This document shows, piece by piece, positions 34,621 through 43,518 of a stretch of DNA of 64,000 nucleotides; position 1 is the first letter of the stretch; the number at the start of each line of letters is the position of its first letter. Made by a program: the position numbers and the translations under genes. Source of the DNA: Actinospica robiniae DSM 44927. GTDB taxonomy: Bacteria; Actinomycetota; Actinomycetes; Streptomycetales; Catenulisporaceae. Location: positions 8,538,154-8,602,153 of the forward strand of contig NZ_KI632511.1 of NCBI RefSeq assembly GCF_000504285.1, given 5' to 3'. The notes beneath the pieces were generated by a model. The model was given only the letters and a program-made list of their open reading frames with translations. It searched no databases and was not told the origin of the DNA.

Positions 34621-35861
34621 TCCCAGACTTGACTGTTTCCAACAAGCTCGCAAGCCGAGACCTTGATCCGCGTCTCATTGCCTCTTTGCGCGACGGATTC
34701 GGCGCAGTGCCGGCAATCGAAGGGGCCCTGCTCATGGGCTCACGGGCCCGCGGCATTGCTCATGCCCGCAGTAACGCTGACGTGCAGATTGTCGTTCAAG
34801 GGCTGACCGCCGAAACGGTCTCGGCGATCATCGGGGCTTGCTCCGAGATCCAAAGCCGTCACGGCTTCCCGGTGAGTGTCAACGTTCACACCCTTGCCGA
34901 CTCGGCGCCGTCGCTGAGCAGGCACGGGCTCTTCATGCACAAGAATCGGGCAGAGCTATTTGTCTACCAGGCGAAGTACACCGGAGTCCCGCTCTTCGGC
35001 CGCAACAGCTATAGTGAGTTTCCCGATCCCTCACCGTCGCGCACGCGCATCGAGGCCATCCGGGTCATTGCCTCGTTCTGCTATTTCTTGCGCAAATACA
35101 TCTTCGATGCCTCCATGGCCGCGCATGGGACTGCCGAGTTCGTGCGAACGCCGCTTATCAGCCTTGAGTACGTTGCCGTGTTTTACGGGTATATCTCTAT
35201 GGGCTATCGCGACGGCTTAGACTTTCTGATTCAGGCGGGCAAGTTGACCGACCATGAGATCGATCTGCTGCACGAATGCGCGCGCCGCAAATCCGCTTCT
35301 GAATACGACGACCTCGGTGTCGACTTCGCCCTCCGCGTGGCAGCCTTCATGGATTCGCTCCATCTCCGACTGATCTCCGACTATCGACGGCTTGCTGTCT
35401 CGGATGTCCGTTGGGACGGCAAGGCAACCACGGTCCGCTGGGGTATGGAGTATCCGCAGGCCGCGGCGATGACCATCATGAGAAGGGGCGACGAGGTACT
35501 GCTGCTGCGACGGCCTGCAGACGACTACCTGTATCCGGGCCTCTGGACTGTGGCGGGTGGATACCTGGCCGCTGGGGAGAGTCCGACTGCTGGCGCCCGG
35601 CGCGAGGTCCTGGAGGAGACCGGCATCAGCCTCGAGCCGTTCGCTCTGTTCGAGTGTGAGCCCTTGATCAGCGACAGGCTTGCCGCGTTCGTCTTCGAAG
35701 TTGCTCTCCCGGAAACAGCTACCCCCCGCCTGAGCGAGCACGAGAACTATCGCTTCGCCCACATCCGTGACATCCCCTCACTGCCCCTCACCGTCGAGGC
35801 AAGAATGATCTTCGAACGCTACCTCAACCTGCCGACGGCCGCTGTCGCCGAGCGTGACTGA
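34617..35861 (+). CDS. Nucleotidyltransferase-like plus Nudix fusion
   Basis: The 414-residue protein has an N-terminal nucleotidyltransferase-fold segment (EGALLMGSRARGIAHARSNA, then DVQIVV) at about residues 36-62. The second catalytic aspartate of the usual DxD is Q, so transferase activity may be lost. A helical middle follows. From about residue 280 there is a Nudix domain with MTIMRRGDEVLLLRRPADDY and the box GGYLAAGESPTAGARREVLE then ETGI. The fusion suggests nucleotide transfer and clean-up on the same substrate, or a regulatory sensor. Start overlaps the oxidoreductase stop. Confidence 0.82.
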   Translation: MIPDLTVSNKLASRDLDPRLIASLRDGFGAVPAIEGALLMGSRARGIAHARSNADVQIVVQGLTAETVSAIIGACSEIQSRHGFPVSVNVHTLADSAPSLSRHGLFMHKNRAELFVYQAKYTGVPLFGRNSYSEFPDPSPSRTRIEAIRVIASFCYFLRKYIFDASMAAHGTAEFVRTPLISLEYVAVFYGYISMGYRDGLDFLIQAGKLTDHEIDLLHECARRKSASEYDDLGVDFALRVAAFMDSLHLRLISDYRRLAVSDVRWDGKATTVRWGMEYPQAAAMTIMRRGDEVLLLRRPADDYLYPGLWTVAGGYLAAGESPTAGARREVLEETGISLEPFALFECEPLISDRLAAFVFEVALPETATPRLSEHENYRFAHIRDIPSLPLTVEARMIFERYLNLPTAAVAERD

Positions 35862-35875
35862 TAGGATACCCGGCT

Positions 35876-38347
35876 ATGGATGCCATTGAATTCGACCACC
35901 ATGCCGTTGAGGCATCGGTCCGGTCGCTGTGGGAGGAGCAGGACATTTATCGGTTCGACCGCCAGGCGGTCGGCCCGGTATTCAGCGTCGATACACCTCC
36001 GCCCTACGTATCGGCATCCCACCTCCACGTCGGTCACGCGATGAGCTACGCACAGCCCGATTTCGTCGTTCGGTACCGCCGGATGCGTGGTGATCGCATC
36101 TTCTACCCGATGGGCTTCGACGACAACGGCCTGCCCACAGAGCGGTACGTCGAGAAGGCCTACAACGTCAAGGCCGTCGACATGCCGCGCGCAGAGTTCG
36201 TGGCGCTGTGCTTGGACGAGACGCGCAAGACCGCCGGACGCTACGAAGACCTCTGGCGCCGCGTCGGCCTCTCCGTAGACTGGTCCTTGCTGTACTCGAC
36301 GATCGATGAGCGCTGCCAGCGCACCGCTCAGTCAAGCTTCATCAAACTTCACCAGGCCGGACACATGCGGCGCGTGGAAGACCCGATCATCTGGTGCACT
36401 GAGTGCCGCACTGCGCTTGCCCAGGCAGATGTCGAGGATCTGGACCGCACCAGCAAGATCCATAAGGTGGCGTTCACTGCCACCGGCAGCGGCGACCAGA
36501 TCGTGATCGCGACTACGCGCCCTGAATTGCTGCCTGCGTGCGTGGCGCTCTACTTCCATCCGAAAGATGAACGATACCAGCACCTGCTCGGCACCACTGC
36601 CACCGTTCCGGTGTTCGACTACCAGGTGCCGATCAAGACCGACGAAACCGTCGACCCCGAGTTCGGCACGGGTCTAATGATGGTTTGCACGTTCGGCGAT
36701 GGCGAAGACGCCATCAAGTGGCGGCAAGACAGTCTTGATCTCCGCCTCGTTGTCACCTCCGACGGGCGGCTCAACGAGCTCGCCGGCGAGTTTGCCGGCC
36801 TGCAATTGTCGCAGGCACGGTCTGCGATCGCTGCTCGGCTCGGCGAGGTCGGCAGCTTGTTGGAGAGCACCCCGATCAAACAGACCGTCGGTGTGCACGA
36901 ACGGTGCCTCACCCCGGTGGAGTTTCAGATCCGGCCCCAGTGGTTCATCGGTGTGCGCGAGCACCGCGAGGCCCTGCTGGCCCGGGCCAAGGAGCTGCAC
37001 TGGATCCCCAGCCACATGCAGCGACGGCTGGAAGACTGGATCGAAGGACTGAAATGGGACTGGAACATCAGTCGCCAGCGCCATTTCGGAACGCCCTTCC
37101 CCGTGTGGTTCTGCGAGGACTGTGGCAGGGCTGTGCTCGCCGATCTCGAGACCCTGCCCATCGATCCGCTGGCCACCGATCCGCCCGTTGAGCGTTGCCC
37201 GGAGTGCGCGGGCAGCTTGGTTGCGGATCCGGACGTCATGGATACCTGGATGACGTCCTCCCTCTCGCCGCAGATCAACGATGGCTGGGCCGAAAACGGC
37301 TTGGAATCCAACCCTCTGCTGGCGCCCATGAGCCTACGTGTCCAGGCTTTCGAGATCATCCGGACCTGGCTCTTCTACACTCTCGTCCAGTCGCACTTTC
37401 ACTTCGACCGGTTGCCCTGGAACACTGTGATGATCTCCGGGTGGGGTCTCAACGAGCAGGGCAAGAAGATCGCGAAGCGCGACTTGGAACAGTCGACCAC
37501 CGCCGACGGGTTTAACCGGTACGTGCCCGACCATATGATCGATCGCTATGGCGCCGATGCGCTGCGGCTGTGGGCGACTAAGGCGCGCATCGGGTCCGAC
37601 CTTCGGTACAACGAGAAGGACGTCCGTACCGGCCGGAAGCTTCCGGTCAAGCTGTGGAACGTCGCCCGATTCATGACCATGAACGGCTTCGACGGTGGGC
37701 ACCAGCAAGAAATCGAGCCCGGATCGTCTGTGACGGCCGTTGATAAGTGGATGTTGTCACACCTCGCCGAGGCCCTTGACGAGGTTACGGCGGCTATGGA
37801 CGACTACGATTACATGACTGGCTACCAGGCCGCGTCGCGGTTCTTCTGGTCGATCTACTGCGACCGCTACATCGAAATGATCAAGGACAGGTTCCTCGAC
37901 CCCGGCTCGTACCCGGACGAGGAGCGGCACAGCGCGCTTTACGCCATGGACGTTTCTTTCCGGGCCATTCTCGGCATGTTCGCTCCGTTCGCTCCGTTCG
38001 TGACGGAGCACCTGTACCAGAAGCACTTCCGGGCACGAGAGCAGATCGTCAGCCTTCATCTCACTTCCTGGCCCACCCCTGCGGGCGAGTGGAGGAGCGA
38101 CCGCACGATGATCACCCACATGTCCACCGTGCTGGATCAGGTGCGTGCGCTTCGAAGCCAACTCCAGCTCGGCAACAACACCAGGCTAGCCACGCTCATT
38201 CTTAACAGCAGTGATGAGCAGAGCCGCTCGCTGGCGACGGCGATGGCCGCTCACCTGCGTGCCGCCGCTCGCGCCGAACAAGTCGTCTTCGGCGCCGCGG
38301 CTCACGAAAGCGGCGTGCCCGGCATCGCGATCGATATCGTCGCGTGA
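35876..38347 (+). CDS. Valyl-tRNA synthetase-like protein, archaeal type
   Basis: The 823-residue class I synthetase has HLHVGHAMSY (HIGH motif), FDDNGLPTERYVEKA, the form seen in archaeal and rickettsial ValRS instead of the bacterial GTDHAGIATQ, a CP1 editing region with ATTRPELLPACVALYF and EFGTGLMMVCTFGDGED, zinc-type CxxC pairs, and an anticodon-binding tail. The KMSKS loop reads KKIAKRDLE, so it is changed at three positions. No long C-terminal coiled coil. It lies 14 bp after the fusion gene. It may charge tRNA-Val, resist an analogue, or activate an amino acid for biosynthesis. Confidence 0.88.
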   Translation: MDAIEFDHHAVEASVRSLWEEQDIYRFDRQAVGPVFSVDTPPPYVSASHLHVGHAMSYAQPDFVVRYRRMRGDRIFYPMGFDDNGLPTERYVEKAYNVKAVDMPRAEFVALCLDETRKTAGRYEDLWRRVGLSVDWSLLYSTIDERCQRTAQSSFIKLHQAGHMRRVEDPIIWCTECRTALAQADVEDLDRTSKIHKVAFTATGSGDQIVIATTRPELLPACVALYFHPKDERYQHLLGTTATVPVFDYQVPIKTDETVDPEFGTGLMMVCTFGDGEDAIKWRQDSLDLRLVVTSDGRLNELAGEFAGLQLSQARSAIAARLGEVGSLLESTPIKQTVGVHERCLTPVEFQIRPQWFIGVREHREALLARAKELHWIPSHMQRRLEDWIEGLKWDWNISRQRHFGTPFPVWFCEDCGRAVLADLETLPIDPLATDPPVERCPECAGSLVADPDVMDTWMTSSLSPQINDGWAENGLESNPLLAPMSLRVQAFEIIRTWLFYTLVQSHFHFDRLPWNTVMISGWGLNEQGKKIAKRDLEQSTTADGFNRYVPDHMIDRYGADALRLWATKARIGSDLRYNEKDVRTGRKLPVKLWNVARFMTMNGFDGGHQQEIEPGSSVTAVDKWMLSHLAEALDEVTAAMDDYDYMTGYQAASRFFWSIYCDRYIEMIKDRFLDPGSYPDEERHSALYAMDVSFRAILGMFAPFAPFVTEHLYQKHFRAREQIVSLHLTSWPTPAGEWRSDRTMITHMSTVLDQVRALRSQLQLGNNTRLATLILNSSDEQSRSLATAMAAHLRAAARAEQVVFGAAAHESGVPGIAIDIVA

Positions 38348-38352
38348 CCGCG

Positions 38353-38379
38353 GGGGCCGGCCACGCGGTGGCCGGCCCC
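38353..38379 (+). terminator. GC-rich hairpin between synthetase and aminotransferase genes
   Basis: GGGGCCGGCCAC and GTGGCCGGCCCC form a perfect 12-bp stem with a 3-base GCG loop directly after the synthetase stop. There is no T run, as is common in actinomycete terminators. It may reduce read-through to the downstream genes. Confidence 0.6.
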
Positions 38380-38418
38380 TGTTCGATGTCCTATCCGAGC
38401 CAGCAGCTTGGAGACGCC

Positions 38419-39504
38419 ATGCCCTCTCGCCCCATCAGCTTTTCCCCCGGCCCGTCCATGCTTCCTGACGAGGTACTGGCGAAGTATGTAGCGCAGGTCA
38501 CTTCGTACAGAGATTTCGGCCTCGGCATTCTTGAATTGGGTCACCGGACGCGGCAATTCGAAGATCTCTTTGATGACACAATCGACCTGCTCCGAACCTT
38601 GCTCCATCTACCGGATGCGTACGAGCTCCTTATAATCCACGGTGGTGCACGATTCCAGTTCTCGATGTTGCCGGCGAATCATCTTTCCCCAGAGCGCACG
38701 GCCGACTATCTCGAATCTGGGCATTTTGCCAGAGCCGCAGCGGTAGAGGCAGCGGCATACGGCGGTGTGCATGTTGCCGCCAGTAGTAGCCGTAGCAGTT
38801 TTCTCTCCATTCCTGAGGTTAATGCAACGCGTTACTCCAAGGACCCGGCGTACGTCCACTACACGTCAAATAACACGGAAATGGGCACTCAGTATGAGCG
38901 CCCGCCACAGCCTCCAGAATCAACCTGGCTGGCATGTGACGCCTCAAGTGACTTGCTTACCCGCCCCTTCGATATCGCGCAGCATGGGTGTATCTACGCC
39001 ACGTCTCATAAGAACCTGGGGACCGCAGGTCTCGCACTGGTCATTATGCGCCGAGATCTACTTACGCCAGTGAGGCCAATTGCTCCGTTCATGAGCTACG
39101 CAACTCACGCGGCCGCCAAATCGAGGTTCAACACGCCGCCCGTGAGTACGATCCTCGTCCTTAGGCTCATGGCCGAGTGGACTGCCGCTAACGGCGGAGT
39201 GGAACGCATGGCGTCCCTCGCGGAGGCGAAGTCCAAGCTCCTCTACGAGGCCCTCGATCACAGCGAGTTCTATCAGGCGCTTGTCCACTCGCGCCACCGG
39301 TCTAAAGTAAATGTCACTTTCAAGGCGCCGACGGCTGATCTTGAAGAGAGATTTCAGCGAGAGGCTGAGGAAGTCGGGCTTGTTGGGCTCTGGGGTTACC
39401 GTAAGGTCGGGCATCTGCGTGCGTCACTGTTCAATGCCGTCCCGCTTGAAGGCGTCGAGCGCCTCGTGGATTTCATGGCCTCTTTTGCTCGCCGCAGCAA
39501 GTAA
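38419..39504 (+). CDS. SerC-like aminotransferase (PLP, class V)
   Basis: ATG 38419 follows GGAGACGCC and gives MPSRPISFSPGPSMLPDEVL, the phosphoserine aminotransferase N-terminus. Further motifs: IIHGGARFQFSMLPAN, VHYTSNNTEMGTQYERPP, CDASSDLLTRPFDI and IYATSHKNLGTAG, where the lysine binds PLP. SerC transfers an amino group between glutamate and 3-phosphohydroxypyruvate. A pathway-specific copy in this setting may aminate another keto acid. Length 361 residues, normal. Base composition looks less GC-rich than in the right-hand third of the window. Confidence 0.87.
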   Translation: MPSRPISFSPGPSMLPDEVLAKYVAQVTSYRDFGLGILELGHRTRQFEDLFDDTIDLLRTLLHLPDAYELLIIHGGARFQFSMLPANHLSPERTADYLESGHFARAAAVEAAAYGGVHVAASSSRSSFLSIPEVNATRYSKDPAYVHYTSNNTEMGTQYERPPQPPESTWLACDASSDLLTRPFDIAQHGCIYATSHKNLGTAGLALVIMRRDLLTPVRPIAPFMSYATHAAAKSRFNTPPVSTILVLRLMAEWTAANGGVERMASLAEAKSKLLYEALDHSEFYQALVHSRHRSKVNVTFKAPTADLEERFQREAEEVGLVGLWGYRKVGHLRASLFNAVPLEGVERLVDFMASFARRSK

Positions 39505-39543
39505 GGATGAGCTGTTATTAGCGGAATTGAGGGGCGATTTACA

Positions 39544-40842
39544 TTGGACGTCGTTTTGACTAATGCTTCACCCATTATGCTCGGTCCGCCGTCGCCTCCG
39601 GCGGCGCCCCATCTCGGCACGCTGTACACCCTGAGCCTCCTCGATGCTGCAAAGCGGATGTCTGCATACCTCGGGAGGCCAGCCTTGGTCCCAGAAGCCT
39701 GGAACCTGTCAAGCAGACGTATCGAGTCTCAATTTGCTGATGAGGGCGAGGAGTACTTCAACTATTGTGCTGGCGCGGTGGCACAGGCACGGTCGATCCT
39801 GGCGAAGTTCGGCATCGATCTGGACCAAGATGTGCCTGTACGGGACGATGTGCACGAGAGTCGAGTTGAACTTCAAAGCGCTGTAGTAGAACTATGTGAG
39901 CGTGGTGAAATCGCTGAGCGTCGTGTTGAGGAAAAATGGTGTTTTCCCTGTCAGCTCGCTCTTCCAGCCACTTCGGCGACAACTGTGTGCTTCCAGTGTG
40001 GCAAGGACCTCCAACTGCGGCAAACAACGGACTGGTTCCTACGGCTCGATACGTTTCAGATCTTTGAACGCGCGATCGCAGTCCGATGGAATCCGCCCTA
40101 TGCGCTTCGACGCTTTCAAAACCTAAAGGACATCAACCCCTGGTATCGAGTCCAGCACGGCAACCGCCGTCTAGGAGTGCCGTCGCCTCTGAGCTGTGGC
40201 CAGATTCTCGATCCACGTCTCGTGGCGGCACTGTACCCGACGGTCCTCCGGGGCCGCGGCTTCACTGGTCCCATTACGCTCTTCGCTGGGATGGATATCC
40301 AACGCAAGTGGCTCGTTCTCACGCTCGGCGCCAACAGATCAGACGCGCTCCCTGTGGGTATCGTGAATCACGGCGTCCTACTCGACGCCAGCGGAAGGAA
40401 GCTGTCGAGATATACAGGAGCCTCTATCGCAGATTCTTCCGAAACAAGTGAGTTCACAAACGTACGCGCAGCACTTCTATCTTGCACTCTGGGTAAGGAT
40501 ATCGTGGCTGCTAGGATTCCGATCGCTGCTGCTTCGCGGCTGCGAGAGAAGGCAGTCAACTGCCTGAAGTATCTGAGGCTTCAGCCAACGGTGCCGGATT
40601 CCGCCGGCGTCGACGTGGACTCGGGAATGAGGGAAGCGCTTGGTCGAGTTGATCAAGCTCTGATAGCCGGAGACGTTACTGCTGCTCTCGCGTATTTTCG
40701 CAAAGCTGTCGTTAAAACGCTGTCCAATGACCTTATCCCGCAGGTGCGCAAACAGGGCCTCCGTCGTTGTGAGCAGACCCAGAAGCGCCTTGAAATCCTG
40801 TTCACGATCTTCTTCGGCCCGGAGCCGCGCCTGCACGGGTAA
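39544..40842 (+). CDS. Short class I aminoacyl-tRNA synthetase-like protein
   Basis: From TTG 39544 (GAGGGG upstream) the 432-residue protein shows SPPAAPHLGTLYTLSLLDAA with PHLGT in place of HIGH, a four-cysteine zinc knuckle (KWCFPCQLALP and TVCFQCGKDLQL), ITLFAGMDIQRKWLV, and DASGRKLSRYTG in place of KMSKS. The layout is that of MetRS/LeuRS/ValRS relatives, but the protein is short, with no editing insert and a reduced anticodon domain. It may adenylate an amino acid or charge a carrier or tRNA for biosynthesis. Function not established. Confidence 0.8.
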   Translation: MDVVLTNASPIMLGPPSPPAAPHLGTLYTLSLLDAAKRMSAYLGRPALVPEAWNLSSRRIESQFADEGEEYFNYCAGAVAQARSILAKFGIDLDQDVPVRDDVHESRVELQSAVVELCERGEIAERRVEEKWCFPCQLALPATSATTVCFQCGKDLQLRQTTDWFLRLDTFQIFERAIAVRWNPPYALRRFQNLKDINPWYRVQHGNRRLGVPSPLSCGQILDPRLVAALYPTVLRGRGFTGPITLFAGMDIQRKWLVLTLGANRSDALPVGIVNHGVLLDASGRKLSRYTGASIADSSETSEFTNVRAALLSCTLGKDIVAARIPIAAASRLREKAVNCLKYLRLQPTVPDSAGVDVDSGMREALGRVDQALIAGDVTAALAYFRKAVVKTLSNDLIPQVRKQGLRRCEQTQKRLEILFTIFFGPEPRLHG

Positions 40843-41066
40843 TGACAGGCTCCGGGCACCCGGGCGAGCAGGCCCTACGCATGCTCGGCTGGGCATCGTC
40901 ACACTTCGAGGTGCGCGGCAGCGCGTGCAAATGGTGTCCAGCGTGGGTGCGGTCAGCGGCATCGACCATTGATACGTGTCGGCACTGGGACTCGTGTCTA
41001 ATGCCGATGCTGGAAGCAAGTACCGACTGCACCTCAGTGAGCACCAGGACCTCACGGGCTCCTTGA
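40842..41066 (+). CDS. Possible small cysteine-containing protein
   Basis: The ATG at 40842 overlaps the stop of the synthetase-like gene as TAATG, so it can be translated by re-initiation. The 74 residues include ACKWCPAW and CRHWDSC but no recognised fold. Codon use late in the frame is less convincing (STDCTSVSTRTS). It may be real or a chance frame. The stretch 41067-41214 shows nothing else. Confidence 0.35.
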   Translation: MTGSGHPGEQALRMLGWASSHFEVRGSACKWCPAWVRSAASTIDTCRHWDSCLMPMLEASTDCTSVSTRTSRAP

Positions 41067-41214
41067 TTTCGACATTATTGCGCAGTCATCGAGTTCTGTT
41101 TCGCTGCAAGCATCTGTGGCGTACTCTGAAGGGTACTCAGGATCATTCGAGCGGCATCGCATAAGGTCAGGGGCGCCACGGCGAGCCCGGCCTGGTGTCT
41201 GCTCAGAAGCCGAT

Positions 41215-42582
41215 GTGGGGAACCAGGTGGCTCAGCAACCGCGGGAACTCGACCCGACCATCAGTGCGAGGGCGCTGTTCGGCTATCAGCTTCGCCAGCT
41301 GCGAACTGCGCGGGGCCTGTCCCTAAACGATCTCGGACTCCGTGCGCATCTCTCCGGGGCCGCGATTGGCACCTATGAGAAGGGCCGGTCACTTCCGCCC
41401 GATCAACGCACGGTCGAGTTACTGGACGAGGCGCTTACCGGGCACGGCCTACTGAGGGCAGTGTGGGCCTTCGCTCAACGACGCGCCGAGCATGCTGACA
41501 GTCATGCTGACAGTGTGCGAGTAGGTTCCGCAGTGGGCACGATGAATCTCGTGAGCCACTCTGATGATGATCCAGTGCGGGCGGCGGCTGCGCGCGCGGC
41601 GGATTTCGGCGCGTGGGCCGAGCGTGCCGGGCTCGGCCCGGTCACGATCGAGCTCCTGCAGCAGCACGTCAGATCGCTCGCCCACGACTGCCTGCGCCAG
41701 CCGCCGGCGGAGGCTGCCCTCAAGGCTGCATATCTGGCGGACCACGTCTATGGTCTGATTCGCGAGACCCACCGGCCCGGCCATGCAAAGCAGCTCTACA
41801 GCATTGCATCGCAGATCAGCGGGATCCTTGCGTGGCTATCGGGGGACCTGGGACAGCTGGATGCCGCAGTCTTACAGGCACGTACGGCATGGGCGTGTGC
41901 CGAACTCGCAGAGGATCCGGCGACATCCGCGTGGGCGTGCGTCGTGTCATCCAAGACAGCGTTGTGGCGTGGCGACCTCGTTGGGGCAGCCGACTTCGCC
42001 CGCCGCGGTGCCGGTATCCGAGCGCCGGGCACCGCGGCGGTCATGCTCGCCTGTCAGCAGGCAGACGCGCTCTCTCGTTTGGGTGCGACGGACGAGACGC
42101 GCAGTGCACTACGAGACGCTCTCGACGCAGCCGACCGGCCGCGCAGCACCGACGCGGTTGGCGGACTACTCGAATGCGGGCCCGTGCGACGGCTCAACTA
42201 CTTCTCCTCCGCGCTACTGGAGATCGGAGAGCCAGAGGAGGCTCTGGCCGAAGCCGAGGCTGCACTGGAACTGTGCGGGGGAGAACAGCACATCGGGTTC
42301 GGGACGATCGCGCAGATCCACATCACAAGGGGTATGGCGCTCACGAGGGCCGGTCGGGTCGACGCCGCCGCCGCGGCTCTCCGGCCAGTGCTTGATCTCC
42401 CAACCACGCGCAGACTCGCGACTCTGACGAATCGTCTCGCGGAGTTGCCCGCATCGCTCGTCGGCCGACGTCTTCAGGGACGCGAGGCGCAACCACTCGC
42501 CGATGAGATCATTGAATTCTGCAGCCGGCCCGCGGCCGCGCCAGCGCTGCCAGCCATTGCATCCGAGGAGGAAGTGCCCTGA
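41215..42582 (+). CDS. XRE-family regulator with TPR-like repeats
   Basis: The start is uncertain: GTG 41215 (VGNQVAQQPRELDP) or GTG 41227; the frame is open to 41116. The HTH reads YQLRQLRTARGLSLNDLGLR followed by HLSGAAIGTYEKGRSLP. About 330 residues of helical repeats follow (QISGILAWLSGDLGQLDAAV, NYFSSALLEIGEPEEALAEA), the layout of actinomycete XRE-TPR regulators. Its stop overlaps the RNA ligase start (TGATG). It lies after the synthetase-like cluster on the same strand and could regulate it. Confidence 0.83.
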   Translation: MGNQVAQQPRELDPTISARALFGYQLRQLRTARGLSLNDLGLRAHLSGAAIGTYEKGRSLPPDQRTVELLDEALTGHGLLRAVWAFAQRRAEHADSHADSVRVGSAVGTMNLVSHSDDDPVRAAAARAADFGAWAERAGLGPVTIELLQQHVRSLAHDCLRQPPAEAALKAAYLADHVYGLIRETHRPGHAKQLYSIASQISGILAWLSGDLGQLDAAVLQARTAWACAELAEDPATSAWACVVSSKTALWRGDLVGAADFARRGAGIRAPGTAAVMLACQQADALSRLGATDETRSALRDALDAADRPRSTDAVGGLLECGPVRRLNYFSSALLEIGEPEEALAEAEAALELCGGEQHIGFGTIAQIHITRGMALTRAGRVDAAAAALRPVLDLPTTRRLATLTNRLAELPASLVGRRLQGREAQPLADEIIEFCSRPAAAPALPAIASEEEVP

Positions 42583-43217
42583 TGAGCGACACCTCAAGCT
42601 ACAGCGCGCCGACGACTGCTGACCATTGGTGGTGGCGTGAGGGTTGGGGGCCGGGCACGCGCTTCTTGACCTGGCACCTGACGTTCCAGCAGGACGAGGT
42701 ACTTCACGCGCACGCTGCGGCTTACCGCGACCTGCTCGGCGGGTTCGCTCAGCTGGACTTGGTCGCCGATCATGGACTGCACATGACGATGCAGGGCGTC
42801 GGGCTGGCGACGGATATCGACGCGGCCCAGTTGGCAGCGTTGATCGACGCCGCGCGGAAACGGCTGGCACGCGTGCGTCCGTTCGAACTGCATCTTGATA
42901 AGCCTGCATTCACCCCCGAGGCGATTCGCTGGGACCCCGAGCCGGTTTCTCCGGTGACCGAGGTACGCAGGGCTGTGAGGGCGGCGATTTCTGAGGTCCT
43001 GGGCAGCGTTCCCGAGGCCGAGGACGGCTTCGTCCCGCATGTCACGATCGCCTATGGCAACCGTGTGGCGCCGGCGGGCCCCATCATCGCCGCGATCGAG
43101 GAATCGAAGGTGCCCCCAGTCACCGTAGCCGTCAATCGGGCGGACCTAATTGTGCTTGGTCGAGACCGGCGCGAATACGAGTGGGAGTACGCGGCGAAGG
43201 TGGAGCTTGGAGGCTGA
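42582..43217 (+). CDS. LigT-like 2'-5' RNA ligase/phosphodiesterase
   Basis: The 211-residue protein has the two HxT motifs of the 2H phosphoesterase superfamily: GLHMTMQGVG near residue 65 and FVPHVTIAYGN near 150. These enzymes act on 2',3'-cyclic or 2'-5' phosphodiester bonds, for example in tRNA repair. It is translationally coupled to the XRE-TPR regulator. With two synthetase-like genes upstream, a role in RNA processing is attractive but unproven. Confidence 0.85.
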   Translation: MSDTSSYSAPTTADHWWWREGWGPGTRFLTWHLTFQQDEVLHAHAAAYRDLLGGFAQLDLVADHGLHMTMQGVGLATDIDAAQLAALIDAARKRLARVRPFELHLDKPAFTPEAIRWDPEPVSPVTEVRRAVRAAISEVLGSVPEAEDGFVPHVTIAYGNRVAPAGPIIAAIEESKVPPVTVAVNRADLIVLGRDRREYEWEYAAKVELGG

Positions 43218-43518
43218 TTCCAAGCCCCGAGTGAGCCCGTCCATACCACCGGTCAAGCGCCGAGGCTGCGCGGACAGTGGGAAGGAACGGCCCTCTCCGG
43301 GCTGGAAGTAGCGGGCGCCCTTGGCGCGGTGTGTCCGATGCGTACAGCGGAAGCTGTCAGCATCCAAGGGGTAGCGCAGCGTATGCGGATGCGGGTGTTG
43401 TAGAGGCACACAGTTGCCCACACCCAAAGGAGCCGAACGCATGCGCAACGCCGCTATTCGGCCCCCCGCGAGCGCAGCGCCGTGGCCGATGTGGCAGGTC
43501 GAGCGCCTCAGCGCCGGC
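43218..43518. other. Intergenic stretch with an isolated ribosome-binding site and start
   Basis: At 43423-43443, AAAGGAGC precedes ATG 43441, which opens MRNAAIRPPASAAPWPMW. The frame then runs antisense over the flavoprotein gene, so if it is a gene it is only a short 5' remnant. No other gene is recognisable here. Confidence 0.35.

Noticed and set aside
40842-41066. Cysteine-containing 74-residue ORF as a peptide natural product precursor
   Set aside because: No modifying enzyme of a known peptide pathway is adjacent and the C-terminal half is not convincing; kept only as a low-confidence gene.
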